Numbered from the stretch's first letter, positions 9,097 through 18,350 are shown. The stretch is 64,000 nucleotides of DNA from Rhizobium sp. BK399 (GCF_014194695.1 NZ_JACIAH010000010.1:116550-180549); one strand, 5' to 3'. Notes: generated from the letters alone by a model not told the origin. A program made the numbers and translations.

Positions 9097-10098
9097 ATGC
9101 CCGGTGCCGTTTCGCGTTTTGCCAAGTTCGCGGCGATTGCCGTCCTGACAGGCACTACCGTTTTTGCCTCAATCGGGGATGCTGACGCGCGTCGCGCCGG
9201 CGGCTCTGGCTTTGGCAGCCGTGGCACCAGGACGTTCCAGGCGCCGCCGGTGACGAGGACTGCGCCGGCCCCGGCTGCTCCGATCGAGCGGTCGATGACG
9301 CCGCGCCCCCAGAACACTGCTCCCTATGCAGGCCAATCGCCCGTCAATACGCAGCGCCCTGGCCTGTTTAACGGCTTCGGCCGGTCGATGATCGGTGGCC
9401 TTGTCGCCGGCGGCCTTCTCGGCATGCTGCTCGGCCATGGCTTTGGCGGCGGCTTCGGCTTCCTCGGCATGTTGCTGCAGATCGTGCTGATCGGGATCGC
9501 GATTTCCTTTGCCATGCGCTTCTTTGCCAACCGGCGCCAGCCTGCCTATGGCCCGGCCGCGGGTCCGGCCCCTCATAGCCCCATCGCGGCTGGTGGCAAC
9601 ACCTCTTCGTTCCGCATTCCTTCGATCGGCACAGGCGCGGGCGACGGTGGCGGACAGACGAATTCGAAGCCTGGCGACGAGGTCGGTCTTGGGCAGGGCG
9701 ACCTTGATCGCTTCGAACAATTGCTGACGGAAATTCAGACGGCCTATGGGGCTGAAGACTATGCCACGTTGCGTCGACTGACGACGCCCGAGGCGATGTC
9801 CTACCTTGCCGAGGAGCTTGGCGAGAACGCCACGAATGGCGTGCGCAACAAGGTCTCGAGTGTCAAGCTGCTGCAGGGTGATGTCGCCGAAGCCTGGCGC
9901 GAGGATGGCGCCGATTACGCAACGCTTGCGATGCGCTACTCCTCGATTGATTCGCTCGTCGAGCGGGGCAGCGGCAAGCTCGTCAGCGGCGATGACAGCC
10001 GCCCGACGGAGACGACCGAAATCTGGACATTCCTTCGCAAGGGCGCGGGAGAGTGGAAGCTCGCCGCGATCCAGGGCACGGAGCAGCGTGCCGCCTGA
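9097..10098 (+). CDS. Tim44-like domain protein, exported/membrane
   Basis: A 333-residue protein. The ATG at 9097 has AGGAGA seven bases upstream and opens a signal peptide (charged start, AAIAVLTGTTVFASIG, then DADA-R), so it is preferred over an upstream TTG. A Pro/Ala/Arg-rich linker follows, then a Gly-rich hydrophobic region near residues 95-140 that may span the membrane twice. A Tim44-like domain occupies the last 130 residues (DLDRFEQLLTEIQTAYG, TYLAEELG-like, EIWTFLRKGAGEWKLAAIQ). Bacterial Tim44-like proteins are poorly characterised; a role at the inner membrane is inferred from the domain. Confidence 0.8.
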   Translation: MPGAVSRFAKFAAIAVLTGTTVFASIGDADARRAGGSGFGSRGTRTFQAPPVTRTAPAPAAPIERSMTPRPQNTAPYAGQSPVNTQRPGLFNGFGRSMIGGLVAGGLLGMLLGHGFGGGFGFLGMLLQIVLIGIAISFAMRFFANRRQPAYGPAAGPAPHSPIAAGGNTSSFRIPSIGTGAGDGGGQTNSKPGDEVGLGQGDLDRFEQLLTEIQTAYGAEDYATLRRLTTPEAMSYLAEELGENATNGVRNKVSSVKLLQGDVAEAWREDGADYATLAMRYSSIDSLVERGSGKLVSGDDSRPTETTEIWTFLRKGAGEWKLAAIQGTEQRAA

Positions 10099-10157
10099 GG
10101 GACGAAGCCTCCCTGATCTTGTCTTGTTGGCCAGGGCGGCCCGCCCTGGTCTGGCCC

Positions 10158-10823
10158 TCAACCCTCCTGGGCTGCGGAGGGTACGACCCAGAGCGGCCGG
10201 TCCTCACGTTTGCGAATGGCTGGCGGTGACTGGTCCTCGACGGCAAGGCCATCCTCGAGCTCCTGGACGTCCACTTCGTAGCTGTAGTCGTAGATCATTT
10301 CGCAGGCGCGTTCGTTGGCCTTGATCTTGGCGTCCGTTTCGCTGATCGCGATCGCTATGGTTTTGATGCGGGCCCGGAGCATCGAGCCCAAAATGTCCGT
10401 TGACGGCCGCTTTTCCAACCGCTCAAGATGATGCTCGATGCGTTGGGAGTGACGTTCGAGTTCGCGCTTGCTGAAGCGCGCCTTGCGCATTTCCTCGGAA
10501 AGATCCGTGCGCATGCGTGTGAGCGGATCGAATGTCCCCGGCTCGCGCTCGTCGAGGGTCAGCTGGTTGACGAGTTTCTCGATGACCATCAGGGCCTGGA
10601 GGTCTACCGGGTCCGCAAGTTCCACGTCATAGCCGGTGTCGTCGAAGACCTTCCTGCGCACCGGGTCCTGCAGAAGCTCGTAGGCCTTCCGTACGCGGCT
10701 GAAAGCATCCGGGTCGCCGCCCGAGTCCGGATGGGTCGCTTTGGCGCGCCGGCGGTACGCAGCCTTCACCTGGTCGTCGGTCGCGTCGCGCCGTACACCA
10801 AGAATCTCATAAGGATTGGTCAC
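10158..10823 (-). CDS. J-domain (DnaJ-like) co-chaperone
   Basis: A 221-residue protein. I choose GTG at 10823 (VTNPYEILGV) because GGAGGG lies just upstream; an ATG twelve codons earlier adds no family sequence. Residues 1-65 form a J-domain with the HPD tripeptide in KATHPDSGGD, which stimulates Hsp70 ATPase. The rest is a charged, partly coiled-coil region (RKARFSKRELERHSQRIEHH) without the Gly/Phe or zinc-finger domains of DnaJ, so this is a type III J-protein. It is convergent with the Tim44-like gene. Confidence 0.83.
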   Translation of the reverse strand: MTNPYEILGVRRDATDDQVKAAYRRRAKATHPDSGGDPDAFSRVRKAYELLQDPVRRKVFDDTGYDVELADPVDLQALMVIEKLVNQLTLDEREPGTFDPLTRMRTDLSEEMRKARFSKRELERHSQRIEHHLERLEKRPSTDILGSMLRARIKTIAIAISETDAKIKANERACEMIYDYSYEVDVQELEDGLAVEDQSPPAIRKREDRPLWVVPSAAQEG

Positions 10824-11182
10824 TATCCCTCCGTTGTTGCTCGGACATTGCCGTGACATCCATGAAGGGCATTCATCCCTTGAGGCCTTCTTCTATCATC
10901 AGTGGGGCGGAGTTTGGACAAAAAGAATAAACAAAATCGCTTATCCCGATAAAGCAGGCCCGACCGACGCGCATCTGGTGAATAGCCCCCAGGCCGATGG
11001 CCGCCTCGCGAAAACATAGGCAGCGGGACCATTTGCGGTCGGACGGCGAATTAAAGCATGCTCGAGCCCGATGTTAATCGTTATAATGGCGCGGTCCGCG
11101 TTGACGCTGTCTGTCAAATCGAGTTTTATCCGCCACCATTTGCCGGACCGCTCTCGCGACAGGCAAATCTGGAGGAGGTTAC
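10824..11182. other. intergenic region before panC
   Basis: 359 bases between the divergent J-domain and panC genes. It contains an AT-richer stretch near 10918-10950 that could hold promoters for both directions. The panC ribosome-binding site GGAGGAGG lies at 11171-11178. I see no convincing gene, RNA structure or repeat here. Confidence 0.5.
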
Positions 11183-12058
11183 ATGCGCACTATCCGCACG
11201 ATCGCAGAGCTGCGGCAATTCCTGCACGGGCATCGACGTGAGGGGCGTTCGATCGGTCTTGTTCCCACGATGGGCTACCTGCATGTCGGGCACATGGAAC
11301 TGGTCGCGCGTGCGCGCGGTGACAATGCGGTGAGCGTCGTTTCGATATTCGTGAACCCCTTGCAGTTTGGCGCGAACGAGGACCTTGCCAAGTATCCCCG
11401 CGATCTGGCGCGTGATTCCAACATGCTCGAAAAAGCCGGTGTCGACGTCCTTTTCGCCCCGGAGGTCAGCGACATGTATCCGCGGGAGATGCTTGCCGTC
11501 GTCGATGTTCCGCGGCTTGGAAGCGTGTTGGAGGGAGAGGTCAGGCCGGGACACTTTGCCGGTGTGGCGACTGTCGTGACCAAGCTTCTCAACATCGTAC
11601 AGCCCGATCGAGCCTATTTCGGGGAGAAGGATTACCAGCAGGTGGCGCTGATCAGGCGCATGGTCGAGGATCTTGCCCAGCCGGTTGAGGTCGTTGCCGT
11701 TCCGACCGTGCGGGAAGCCGATGGTCTCGCCTGCTCGTCGCGCAATGTCTATCTCGACGAGAAGCAACGGGCCGCGGCCGTGATCGTGCCGAGGGCGCTT
11801 CAGGAAGCCGAAAGGCTTTACGCGGGCGGCTGTGACAGTGCCGACGAGATGGAGAGGCTTTTGAAAGCATTCATCGCTGCCGAACCGCTTGCTACGCCGG
11901 AGGTGGTCGCCGTTCGCCACCCCGAGACGCTCGAACCATTGCCGTCTTTGCAGTCTGCGCCTGCGCTCGTCGCACTCTTCGTGCGCGTTGGAACGACGCG
12001 TCTGCTTGATAACCGCGTCATCGGGGTTAGCCCGACCCAGCATTCGAGGGCAGCATAG
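11183..12058 (+). CDS. panC: pantothenate synthetase
   Basis: A 291-residue pantoate-beta-alanine ligase: pantoate, beta-alanine and ATP give pantothenate, the last step before coenzyme A synthesis proper. Signatures are VPTMGYLHVGHMELV near residue 29 (HxGH nucleotide site), VSIFVNPLQFG, PGHFAGVATVVTKL and GEKDYQQ near 149, and SSRNVYL (the KMSKS equivalent). Length is normal. The start has a strong GGAGGAGG. Its TAG stop overlaps the GTG start of panB by one base, so the two are cotranscribed and coupled. Confidence 0.97.
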   Translation: MRTIRTIAELRQFLHGHRREGRSIGLVPTMGYLHVGHMELVARARGDNAVSVVSIFVNPLQFGANEDLAKYPRDLARDSNMLEKAGVDVLFAPEVSDMYPREMLAVVDVPRLGSVLEGEVRPGHFAGVATVVTKLLNIVQPDRAYFGEKDYQQVALIRRMVEDLAQPVEVVAVPTVREADGLACSSRNVYLDEKQRAAAVIVPRALQEAERLYAGGCDSADEMERLLKAFIAAEPLATPEVVAVRHPETLEPLPSLQSAPALVALFVRVGTTRLLDNRVIGVSPTQHSRAA

Positions 12059-12882
12059 TGAGCGCTCACGGCAAAGAGAAGCGCCAGACAACGGCATCCA
12101 TCCGAGCAATGAAGGGCAAGGACCGCGTCGTCTGCCTGACGGCATACACGACACCGATTGCACGGCTGCTTGATCCCCATTGCGACCTTCTGCTGGTCGG
12201 GGATTCCCTCGGCATGGTCCTTTATGGCATGGAGACGACCGTTGGCGTGACCCTCGACATGATGGCCGCGCATGGCCGCGCGGTCATGCGTGGCGTCTCG
12301 CATGCCTGCGTCATTGTCGACCTGCCGTTCGGCAGCTACCAGGAATCGAAGGAGCAGGCCTTTCGCAGCGCCGTCAGGCTGATGCAGGAGACCGGCTGCG
12401 ATGGCGTCAAGCTCGAGGGCGGCGAGGAGATGGCCGAAACGGTCGCCTTCCTCACGGCGAGGGGCGTGCCGGTCTTCGGTCATGTCGGGCTCATGCCGCA
12501 ACTGGTCAATACAGCCGGCGGATTCCGCTCGCTCGGTCATTCGGACGAAGAGGCTGCAAAGATCCACCGCGATGCCGAGGCGGTCGCGAAGGCCGGCGCC
12601 TTCGCTGTTGTCGTGGAGGGCACCGTCGAGCCCGTTGCCCGGCAGATTACCGCCAGCCTGATGGTACCGACCATCGGTATTGGTGCGTCGCCAGCCTGCG
12701 ACGGCCAGGTTCTGGTGTCGGATGACATGCTGGGGCTGTTCAATGATTTCAAGCCACGGTTCGTCAAGCGCTTCGCCGATCTGAGCCCGCTTGTCTCACA
12801 GGCCGTCCGGGATTATGCCGAGGAGGTCCGTAACGGGCAGTTCCCCGCCAAGGAACATACATTCCAGCCCAGGCAGCGCTAG
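12058..12882 (+). CDS. panB: 3-methyl-2-oxobutanoate hydroxymethyltransferase
   Basis: A 274-residue ketopantoate hydroxymethyltransferase, which uses methylene-tetrahydrofolate to make ketopantoate from 2-ketoisovalerate. Motifs: VCLTAYTTPIARLLD, LLLVGDSLGMVLYGM near residue 46 (metal-binding Asp), DLPFGSYQ, GVKLEGG near 118, and IGIGASPACDGQVLVSDDMLG near 205. It starts with GTG overlapping the panC stop (TAGTG). It provides the substrate branch for PanC; panE is not in the window. Confidence 0.97.
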   Translation: MSAHGKEKRQTTASIRAMKGKDRVVCLTAYTTPIARLLDPHCDLLLVGDSLGMVLYGMETTVGVTLDMMAAHGRAVMRGVSHACVIVDLPFGSYQESKEQAFRSAVRLMQETGCDGVKLEGGEEMAETVAFLTARGVPVFGHVGLMPQLVNTAGGFRSLGHSDEEAAKIHRDAEAVAKAGAFAVVVEGTVEPVARQITASLMVPTIGIGASPACDGQVLVSDDMLGLFNDFKPRFVKRFADLSPLVSQAVRDYAEEVRNGQFPAKEHTFQPRQR

Positions 12883-12974
12883 CATCGGCGCTCTCCGGTT
12901 GCGGTTGACAGGCCGCAGTTGAGGGCGCTTTGGACCGTCCGAGTGCCCGAGGGCAAAGCCGGCCGTCCCATGCG

Positions 12975-14204
12975 TTACGGTGCGTCCGGACGCTGTGATC
13001 GGGCGAGCCAGTCGGTGATGCCGCGCGCTGCGGCGCGGCCGGTGGCAAAACAGGCTGTCAGCAGGTAACCACCTGTCGGCGCCTCCCAGTCGATCATTTC
13101 TCCTGCCACAAAGAGCCCGGGCATGGCCCGCAGCATGTAGTTCGGGTCGATGCCGGCCCAGTCGATGCCACCTGCCGATGAGATCGCCTCGGCTATGGGA
13201 CGCGGCCTCAAAACGGGAATGGGCAAGGCCTTGATCAGTCTTGCCAGTCGATCCGGATCGTTGAGTTCTCCGCTGAGGGCAAGCTCACGAACCAGGGCGG
13301 CCTTCACTCCGTCGATACCCGCGCCTTTGCGCAGGCGATTGGAAAGGCTCGCCTTGGCATCCTGCTTGCTGAGGTCCCGTGCAATCCGGTCGCCGGAACG
13401 GCCCGGCACCAGATCGATGACGAGCGAAGCCGGTTCGCCGCGTGACAACCTGTCCCGCAATGCTGCTGCATGGGCGTAAACGAGGCTCCCCTCGATGCCA
13501 CGCTGGCTGATGACGAATTCGCCGGGTAGGGTGCCTGCCTGCGAGGTTGCCGTGACGGATTTGACGGGCGCGCCGGAAAAGCGTTGGCGCAAGATGTCGC
13601 TCCAGTCGACGTCGAAGCCGCAGTTGGCAGGACGGAAGCCATTGACGGTGATGCCTTGCTCGCGCAGCCACGGAGCCCATGTTCCGTCCGACCCGAGACG
13701 CGGCCAGCTCATGCCGCCGAGTGCGAGCAGCGCGGCATCGGGACGAACGACCCTGGTGTCGTCAGGCGATGCGATCAGATAGCCACCGTCGGAAAAACCC
13801 ATCCAGCGATGCCGCGTCCGGATACGAACGCCTGCTGCCTCAAGCTGCCGCAGCCAGGCCCGCAGGAGCGGTGAGGCCTTCATGACGACAGGGAAGACAC
13901 GTCCGGAGGATCCGATAAAGGTTTCGGTCCCAAGCGCCGCCGCCCAGGCCCTCACGTCGGATGGCATGAAGGCGTCAAGCGCGTCCCGCAACCGGAAATT
14001 CGACGGGCCGAAGCGCCGGGTAAAATCAGTATAGTCTTCGGAATGCGTGATGTTTAGCCCGGATTTCCCGGCGAGCAGGAATTTCCTCGCTACCGTCGGC
14101 ATGGCTTCATAAACCGTAACGGCGTGACCGTTTGCCGCCAGGCTTTCCGCGGCCATCAGTCCTGCCGGGCCGCCGCCAAGTATTGCAATGTCCTTTTTGA
14201 CCAT
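12975..14204 (-). CDS. HI0933/TIGR03862-family FAD flavoprotein
   Basis: A 409-residue flavoprotein of the HI0933-like (BaiN/YhiN) family. The ATG at 14204 is preferred because MVKKDIAILGGGPAGLMAAE directly begins the dinucleotide-binding fold. Also visible are GKSGLNITHSED near residue 49, the internal ALLALGGMSWPRLGSDG, and the C-terminal IDWEAPTGGYLLTACFATG, which closes around FAD. Family members are annotated as aminoacetone oxidases or reductases, but the physiological substrate is generally unproven. It is convergent with panB and apparently monocistronic. Confidence 0.85.
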   Translation of the reverse strand: MVKKDIAILGGGPAGLMAAESLAANGHAVTVYEAMPTVARKFLLAGKSGLNITHSEDYTDFTRRFGPSNFRLRDALDAFMPSDVRAWAAALGTETFIGSSGRVFPVVMKASPLLRAWLRQLEAAGVRIRTRHRWMGFSDGGYLIASPDDTRVVRPDAALLALGGMSWPRLGSDGTWAPWLREQGITVNGFRPANCGFDVDWSDILRQRFSGAPVKSVTATSQAGTLPGEFVISQRGIEGSLVYAHAAALRDRLSRGEPASLVIDLVPGRSGDRIARDLSKQDAKASLSNRLRKGAGIDGVKAALVRELALSGELNDPDRLARLIKALPIPVLRPRPIAEAISSAGGIDWAGIDPNYMLRAMPGLFVAGEMIDWEAPTGGYLLTACFATGRAAARGITDWLARSQRPDAP

Positions 14205-14368
14205 GAAACGGTGCTTAGGCTTTCGAGCGAAAGTCCTCAATACCGGGCTGAATGGAAACTGCAAGGTTTCCTGTGTTGGGCAGGGGGGAAGCGGTCGGGG
14301 TCATGCGCAATAGCGTGCCGATCGCCCGTGTGCGACAGCCGACGGGCGATTGGCCGTCGTCTCTAGTA

Positions 14369-14569
14369 TCAGTCCACGATGCGCGGTTTGAATTTCGGTG
14401 GGCATGGCTTTTCAGCTTCCTTCATTGCCTCGTCGTGGTACCAGCAGCTGTCATAGACGGAAGGCTCTATCTGGCTCTCAAGATCAATAGACTTGCGCGG
14501 CTCCGCCGTGAAACGCTTTCCCGGGAAAGCGTAGATCGTCGCTGTCTCGTGATGCACACCAATGGCCAT
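14369..14569 (-). CDS. DUF2735-family small protein upstream of glnII
   Basis: A 66-residue protein of the DUF2735 family, recognised from HHETATIYAFPGKR near the N-terminus and DSCWYHDEA near residue 41. The family occurs in rhizobia near glnII and has no assigned biochemical function. It is divergent from glnII across a 460-base spacer that holds a sigma-54 promoter for glnII, so a link to nitrogen control is plausible but inferred from position only. Confidence 0.75.
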   Translation of the reverse strand: MAIGVHHETATIYAFPGKRFTAEPRKSIDLESQIEPSVYDSCWYHDEAMKEAEKPCPPKFKPRIVD

Positions 14570-15031
14570 TTCCTGCCTCCTTGCTCATCCACTTCCGTCG
14601 TCTCAAGATCGATATAGCATAGATGCACAGGAAATGCGCGATATGATTGAAAATAAGGCAATATTTGTTGGAATAATGTGCATTGAGATCTGCTGGTCTT
14701 TGTATCAGTTTTTCGTCGAGTAAATTAAATGGGCAATTGCCTAATTGTTGTGCGGTGCCGGTGTGTTGCCAAATATCCGCCCTGACGAAGGATTTTCCAA
14801 CGACGCCACCGATCGACAGGGGTAGGGATGTCTTTCTCCCACTAACTGATTGAGTCCGCTATCAGTTCCGTGGGGATCTACCGCCAAGACGAAAAATTGG
14901 GCGCCGATCCCCGCGGGACGAACTCAAACTGGCACGCTACGTGCATGATAGGTGGCATCCCTTCGCGGGCGGCCTTTCTGCGGCCGTTTGCTTGAGGATT
15001 TGCTCACGGTTCATGTTTGAGAGACTCGCAA
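14570..15031. other. intergenic regulatory region between DUF2735 and glnII
   Basis: 462 bases, noticeably AT-rich between about 14640 and 14750, with no gene. It holds the sigma-54 promoter listed separately and presumably enhancer sites for NtrC upstream of it. I looked for a clear NtrC dyad (TGCACC-N5-GGTGCA type) and found no convincing copy by eye. Confidence 0.6.
14930..14945 (+). promoter_or_regulatory. sigma-54 (RpoN) promoter of glnII
   Basis: The sequence TGGCACGCTACGTGCA has the invariant GG (14931-14932) and GC (14943-14944) separated by exactly ten bases, with the TGGCAC-N5-nTGC context of -24/-12 promoters. It lies about 87 bases upstream of the glnII ATG. glnII is a known NtrC/sigma-54 target in rhizobia, which supports the call. 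Confidence 0.85.
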
Positions 15032-16072
15032 ATGACAAAGTATAAGCTCGAGTACATCTGGCTCGATGGGTACACCCCGGTACCAAACCTGCGCGGCAAG
15101 ACGCAGATCAAGGAATTCGACGCTTTCCCGACGCTCGAGCAGCTTCCGCTCTGGGGCTTTGACGGTTCCTCCACGATGCAGGCCGAAGGCCGCAGCTCTG
15201 ACTGCGTGTTGAAGCCTGTCGCGCTGTATCCGGATCCGGCCCGTGCGAACGGTGTGCTCGTCATGTGCGAAGTCATGATGCCCGATGGCCTTACGCCACA
15301 TCCGTCCAACAGCCGCGCAACCATTCTTGACGACGAAGACGCCTGGTTCGGCTTCGAGCAGGAATACTTCTTCTACGAGAATGGCCGTCCGCTCGGCTTC
15401 CCGGAAACCGGATATCCGGCTCCGCAGGGTCCGTACTACACGGGTGTTGGCTACAAAAACGTCGGCTCGATCGCCCGCGAAATCGTTGAAGAACATCTCG
15501 ACCTCTGCCTCGCCGCAGGCATCAACCACGAAGGCATCAACGCCGAGGTGGCAAAGGGCCAGTGGGAGTTCCAGATTTTTGGCAAGGGTTCTAAGAAAGC
15601 CGCCGACCAGATCTGGATGGCGCGCTATCTGCTTCTGCGCCTCTGCGAAAAGTATGGCATCGACATCGAGTTCCATTGCAAGCCGCTCGGCGATACCGAC
15701 TGGAACGGCTCGGGCATGCACTGCAACTTCTCGACCAAGTTCATGCGCGAAGTTGGCGGCAAGGCCTATTTCGAAGCACTCATGGCTCAGTTCGATAAGA
15801 ACCTCCAGGATCACATTGATGTCTACGGTCCGGACAACCACCTGCGCCTGACCGGCAAGCACGAGACTGCCCCGTGGAACAAGTTCTCCTACGGCGTTGC
15901 TGATCGTGGCGCGTCAATCCGTGTTCCGCACTCCTTTGTCAAGAACGACTACCGCGGTTACCTCGAAGATCGTCGCCCCAACTCCCAGGGCTGCCCTTAC
16001 CAGATCGCCTCGCAGGTTCTGAAGACGATCTCGGAAGTTCCGACCACCGGTTACGCGGCCGCGGCTGCCTGA
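15032..16072 (+). CDS. glnII: glutamine synthetase type II (eukaryotic-type)
   Basis: A 346-residue GSII: glutamate, ammonia and ATP give glutamine in the cytoplasm. I use ATG 15032 (MTKYKLEYIWLDGY) rather than an upstream TTG. Motifs: LPLWGFDGSST near residue 43, WFGFEQEYFF near 108 (metal-binding Glu), GQWEFQI, GSGMHCNFST near 230, and the ATP-binding KHETAPWNKFSYGVADRG-type segment. Length equals rhizobial GlnII. The codon use is very regular, as expected for a highly expressed gene. It is driven by the sigma-54 promoter at 14930 and ends near a terminator-like hairpin at 16097. Confidence 0.97.
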   Translation: MTKYKLEYIWLDGYTPVPNLRGKTQIKEFDAFPTLEQLPLWGFDGSSTMQAEGRSSDCVLKPVALYPDPARANGVLVMCEVMMPDGLTPHPSNSRATILDDEDAWFGFEQEYFFYENGRPLGFPETGYPAPQGPYYTGVGYKNVGSIAREIVEEHLDLCLAAGINHEGINAEVAKGQWEFQIFGKGSKKAADQIWMARYLLLRLCEKYGIDIEFHCKPLGDTDWNGSGMHCNFSTKFMREVGGKAYFEALMAQFDKNLQDHIDVYGPDNHLRLTGKHETAPWNKFSYGVADRGASIRVPHSFVKNDYRGYLEDRRPNSQGCPYQIASQVLKTISEVPTTGYAAAAA

Positions 16073-16096
16073 TCGGGCCGTCATTATTCGATATCA

Positions 16097-16130
16097 GTGG
16101 CGCCGATCTCGACTGGCGCCACGTTCTTCT
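16097..16130 (+). terminator. candidate intrinsic terminator of glnII
   Basis: GTGGCGCC (16097-16104) pairs perfectly with GGCGCCAC (16115-16122) around a ten-base loop. The T-rich tail GTTCTTCT follows. It starts 25 bases after the glnII stop codon. Confidence 0.65.
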
Positions 16131-16291
16131 GGAGCGTACGTTCGACAACGGATTCGTTCTCTGGAAGGCGGCTTTTTGACGTGGTCGCTTGCTTGCATCA
16201 TCCACCGGTTGAAATATTCAACCTGACACGCATAATCCTTTGCGTTGGCAGTGATTACCCTTATAGTTGAGGTAGATCCCCCAATCGCGAG

Positions 16292-18244
16292 TTGCCCGTG
16301 ACAGGCAAAAAGAGCCGATTTCTCCGTCTACTTGGTACGCCCGCGTTATTCGCAGATGGCAATGAGATCGTCTTGCCTGAAAAGGCCTATGCGCTTCTCG
16401 TCTTTCTCGTGACTGCTCCCCAGTTTGCGATGGATCGTGAGGTTCTGCGCTCCATTCTCTGGCAGTCGGACCAGTCGAAGCAGCGCGCCGGCAGCTTGCG
16501 CCAGCTTCTTGCCCGCATTGATCGCGGGGTTCCTGAGGAAGTGCCGCGGCTTTTGAAGGCGACCAACACCCATGTGTTCTTCAATCACGAGGATTGGGCA
16601 GCCGACGTCCTGATGCTCAGCAACATGGCCGCGCCCTTGCCTCGGTCTGCGTGGGACCTGTTTCGCGGTGACTTGCTCGAAGGATTCAAGGCGCCGACGA
16701 TGGAGGCCGAAGAGAGGGTTGTCGTCGAGCGACAACGCGTGGAGCAGCGCCGTGAAGCCCATATCGTCGCCCTTCTCGACGCGCCGGAAAAACTGACGTC
16801 CGACGATATCCTTCTGCTCGCCGGTCTGCTCATCGATGCTGATCCCGCAAACGAGATCGCTTGCCGGGCGTTGATGCAAATGCATTCGCAGGCCGGAGAC
16901 GTGGCCGCCGCGCGCCAGGCTTACTCGCGTTGCCGCAGTGAACTCAAAAGCGAATACGGTGCTGAGCCGGATGCCGCGACCCAGGTCCTGGCTCATGAAC
17001 TCGGGATCATCGTTCCGGCCGGGCTTGCCGGGCAGGCCGCCCCGACTGCGGCAAGTATCACTTTGGATCCCCTTGGTCAGCCGCGAGTCCTGATATTGCC
17101 GCCGGATACGATCCTGTCAGATCCGGTGCTGCAGCGTGTCGGTCGCGCGCTTCTTGAAGAGGTGACGATCGGATTGAGCCAGCAGCGTGGCTTCAAGGTG
17201 ATCGCTGCCCATACCAGTCTCGAAATCGTCAACCGCAGCGTGACCGGAGCGCTGTCAGCTCCGACGCCACCCGAACTCAGGTTCGACTACACGGTCTACG
17301 TCACCATTCATGGCCGCGAGGACGACATCTATGCAACCTGCCGGCTGACGAAAACCTCGACCGCCGAGGTGCTGTGGGCGATCGACCTGCCGCTTGCCAT
17401 CCAGAAGGTCAACCAATCGTTCGGCCAGCTCGCCCGGCGTATCGTGATGACGCTGGCCGATACGATCGAGCGGCGCGAGCTGCTGGACATGACCCATGAC
17501 GTCAATCCGTCGGCCTATCGCCTTTATCTCGAAGGAAAGCGGCTGGTCTCGAAGACCGACCTGCAGCATCTGCGCCAGGCGAGAAAATGGTTCAAGTCGG
17601 CGCTTGCGCGTCACGACAGGTTCTCCTCTGCAAATGCCGGCATGGCGCGCGTGCTGGGAATGGAGTGGCTCGTCCGGGGAATGAAGGACACGCAGTTGCT
17701 GGAGGAGGCGGATCGTTTTGCGTGGCTTGCCCGTGACAACGATCCGAACAGCGGGCGGGCGATGCGTGAGCTCGGCTTTGTCGCCCTCTATCGCCGGCGC
17801 TTCGGCGACAGCCTGGATTTCTTTGCCGAAGCACAGATGCTCAACCCCAACGATGCCGATATCCTGGCTGACCACGCGGACGCGCTCTTGCATGACGGGC
17901 AGAGCGACCGGGCGCTCGAACTCAGCCTGGCAGCGCTCAAGCTCAATCCTCTGCCGCCCGATTACTACTACTGGAACCTCGGCGGGATCCATTTCGTGCA
18001 GGAAAACTACGCCAAGGCCATCGAGGTTCTGGATCGCGTCAAGGATCGTCCGGCAACGTCTCGCCTCCTTGCCGCGGCCCATGCAAAGAACGGTGACCGC
18101 AGGGCTGCGTCGCGATACGCCTCGATCGTGCTCGAGAATTTTCCCGATTTCCGCACCGACGACGTGTGGCAATTCGTGCCTGACCGCAATCCTGACGACA
18201 CGCGCCAGCTGATTGACGGCCTGCGCATGGCCGGATTGTCCTGA
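16292..18244 (+). CDS. SARP-type regulator: winged helix + BTAD + TPR
   Basis: A 650-residue cytoplasmic regulator. Residues about 8-100 form an OmpR-like winged helix (LRLLGTPALFADG, LPEKAYALLVFLV, SILWQSDQSKQRAGSLRQLL). About 105-240 form a bacterial transcriptional activator (BTAD) domain, ending CRALMQMHSQAGDVAAARQAYSRC and LKSEYGAEPDAAT. A middle alpha/beta domain runs from about 260 to 400 and TPR repeats from about 425 to 620. The start is TTG 16292 or GTG 16298; neither has a strong ribosome-binding site. SARP proteins activate secondary-metabolite operons by binding direct repeats near -35. It lies directly upstream of the peptide-YcaO-TfuA genes on the same strand and is the likely local activator. 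Confidence 0.82.
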   Translation: MPVTGKKSRFLRLLGTPALFADGNEIVLPEKAYALLVFLVTAPQFAMDREVLRSILWQSDQSKQRAGSLRQLLARIDRGVPEEVPRLLKATNTHVFFNHEDWAADVLMLSNMAAPLPRSAWDLFRGDLLEGFKAPTMEAEERVVVERQRVEQRREAHIVALLDAPEKLTSDDILLLAGLLIDADPANEIACRALMQMHSQAGDVAAARQAYSRCRSELKSEYGAEPDAATQVLAHELGIIVPAGLAGQAAPTAASITLDPLGQPRVLILPPDTILSDPVLQRVGRALLEEVTIGLSQQRGFKVIAAHTSLEIVNRSVTGALSAPTPPELRFDYTVYVTIHGREDDIYATCRLTKTSTAEVLWAIDLPLAIQKVNQSFGQLARRIVMTLADTIERRELLDMTHDVNPSAYRLYLEGKRLVSKTDLQHLRQARKWFKSALARHDRFSSANAGMARVLGMEWLVRGMKDTQLLEEADRFAWLARDNDPNSGRAMRELGFVALYRRRFGDSLDFFAEAQMLNPNDADILADHADALLHDGQSDRALELSLAALKLNPLPPDYYYWNLGGIHFVQENYAKAIEVLDRVKDRPATSRLLAAAHAKNGDRRAASRYASIVLENFPDFRTDDVWQFVPDRNPDDTRQLIDGLRMAGLS

Positions 18245-18294
18245 AGCGTTACACGTTCCGCCTTTTGGGCTGGTTTCTTGTGCTGAGTGCGGTC

Positions 18295-18310
18295 ACGCCG
18301 AAATAACGCC
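18295..18310 (+). promoter_or_regulatory. 11-bp-phased direct repeat upstream of the peptide gene (candidate SARP site)
   Basis: ACGCC occurs at 18295-18299 and again at 18306-18310, one helical turn apart, in the context GTCACGCC-gaaa-TAACGCC. The same unit with identical six-base spacing, GTAACGCC-cgag-TAACGCC, recurs at 20495-20512 before the 95-residue gene. Direct repeats at 11-bp phase are the known target architecture of SARP activators. Binding by the adjacent regulator is inference. Confidence 0.5.
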
Positions 18311-18335
18311 TGTCGAGGCATGTTCTCTCCTGTCT

Positions 18336-18350
18336 GCAGCACCCAGCTGC
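18336..18350 (+). promoter_or_regulatory. short hairpin in the peptide mRNA leader
   Basis: GCAGC (18336-18340) pairs with GCTGC (18346-18350) around ACCCA, ending six bases before the AGGAGA ribosome-binding site of the peptide gene. Its small size makes a strong regulatory claim unsafe. Confidence 0.3.

Noticed and set aside
11126..12163. 345-residue minus-strand frame
   Set aside because: Opposite to panC and panB, both with full catalytic motifs.
14640..14930. NtrC enhancer dyad upstream of glnII
   Set aside because: Expected from known biology, but no copy close enough to the consensus could be seen by eye, so I do not annotate one.
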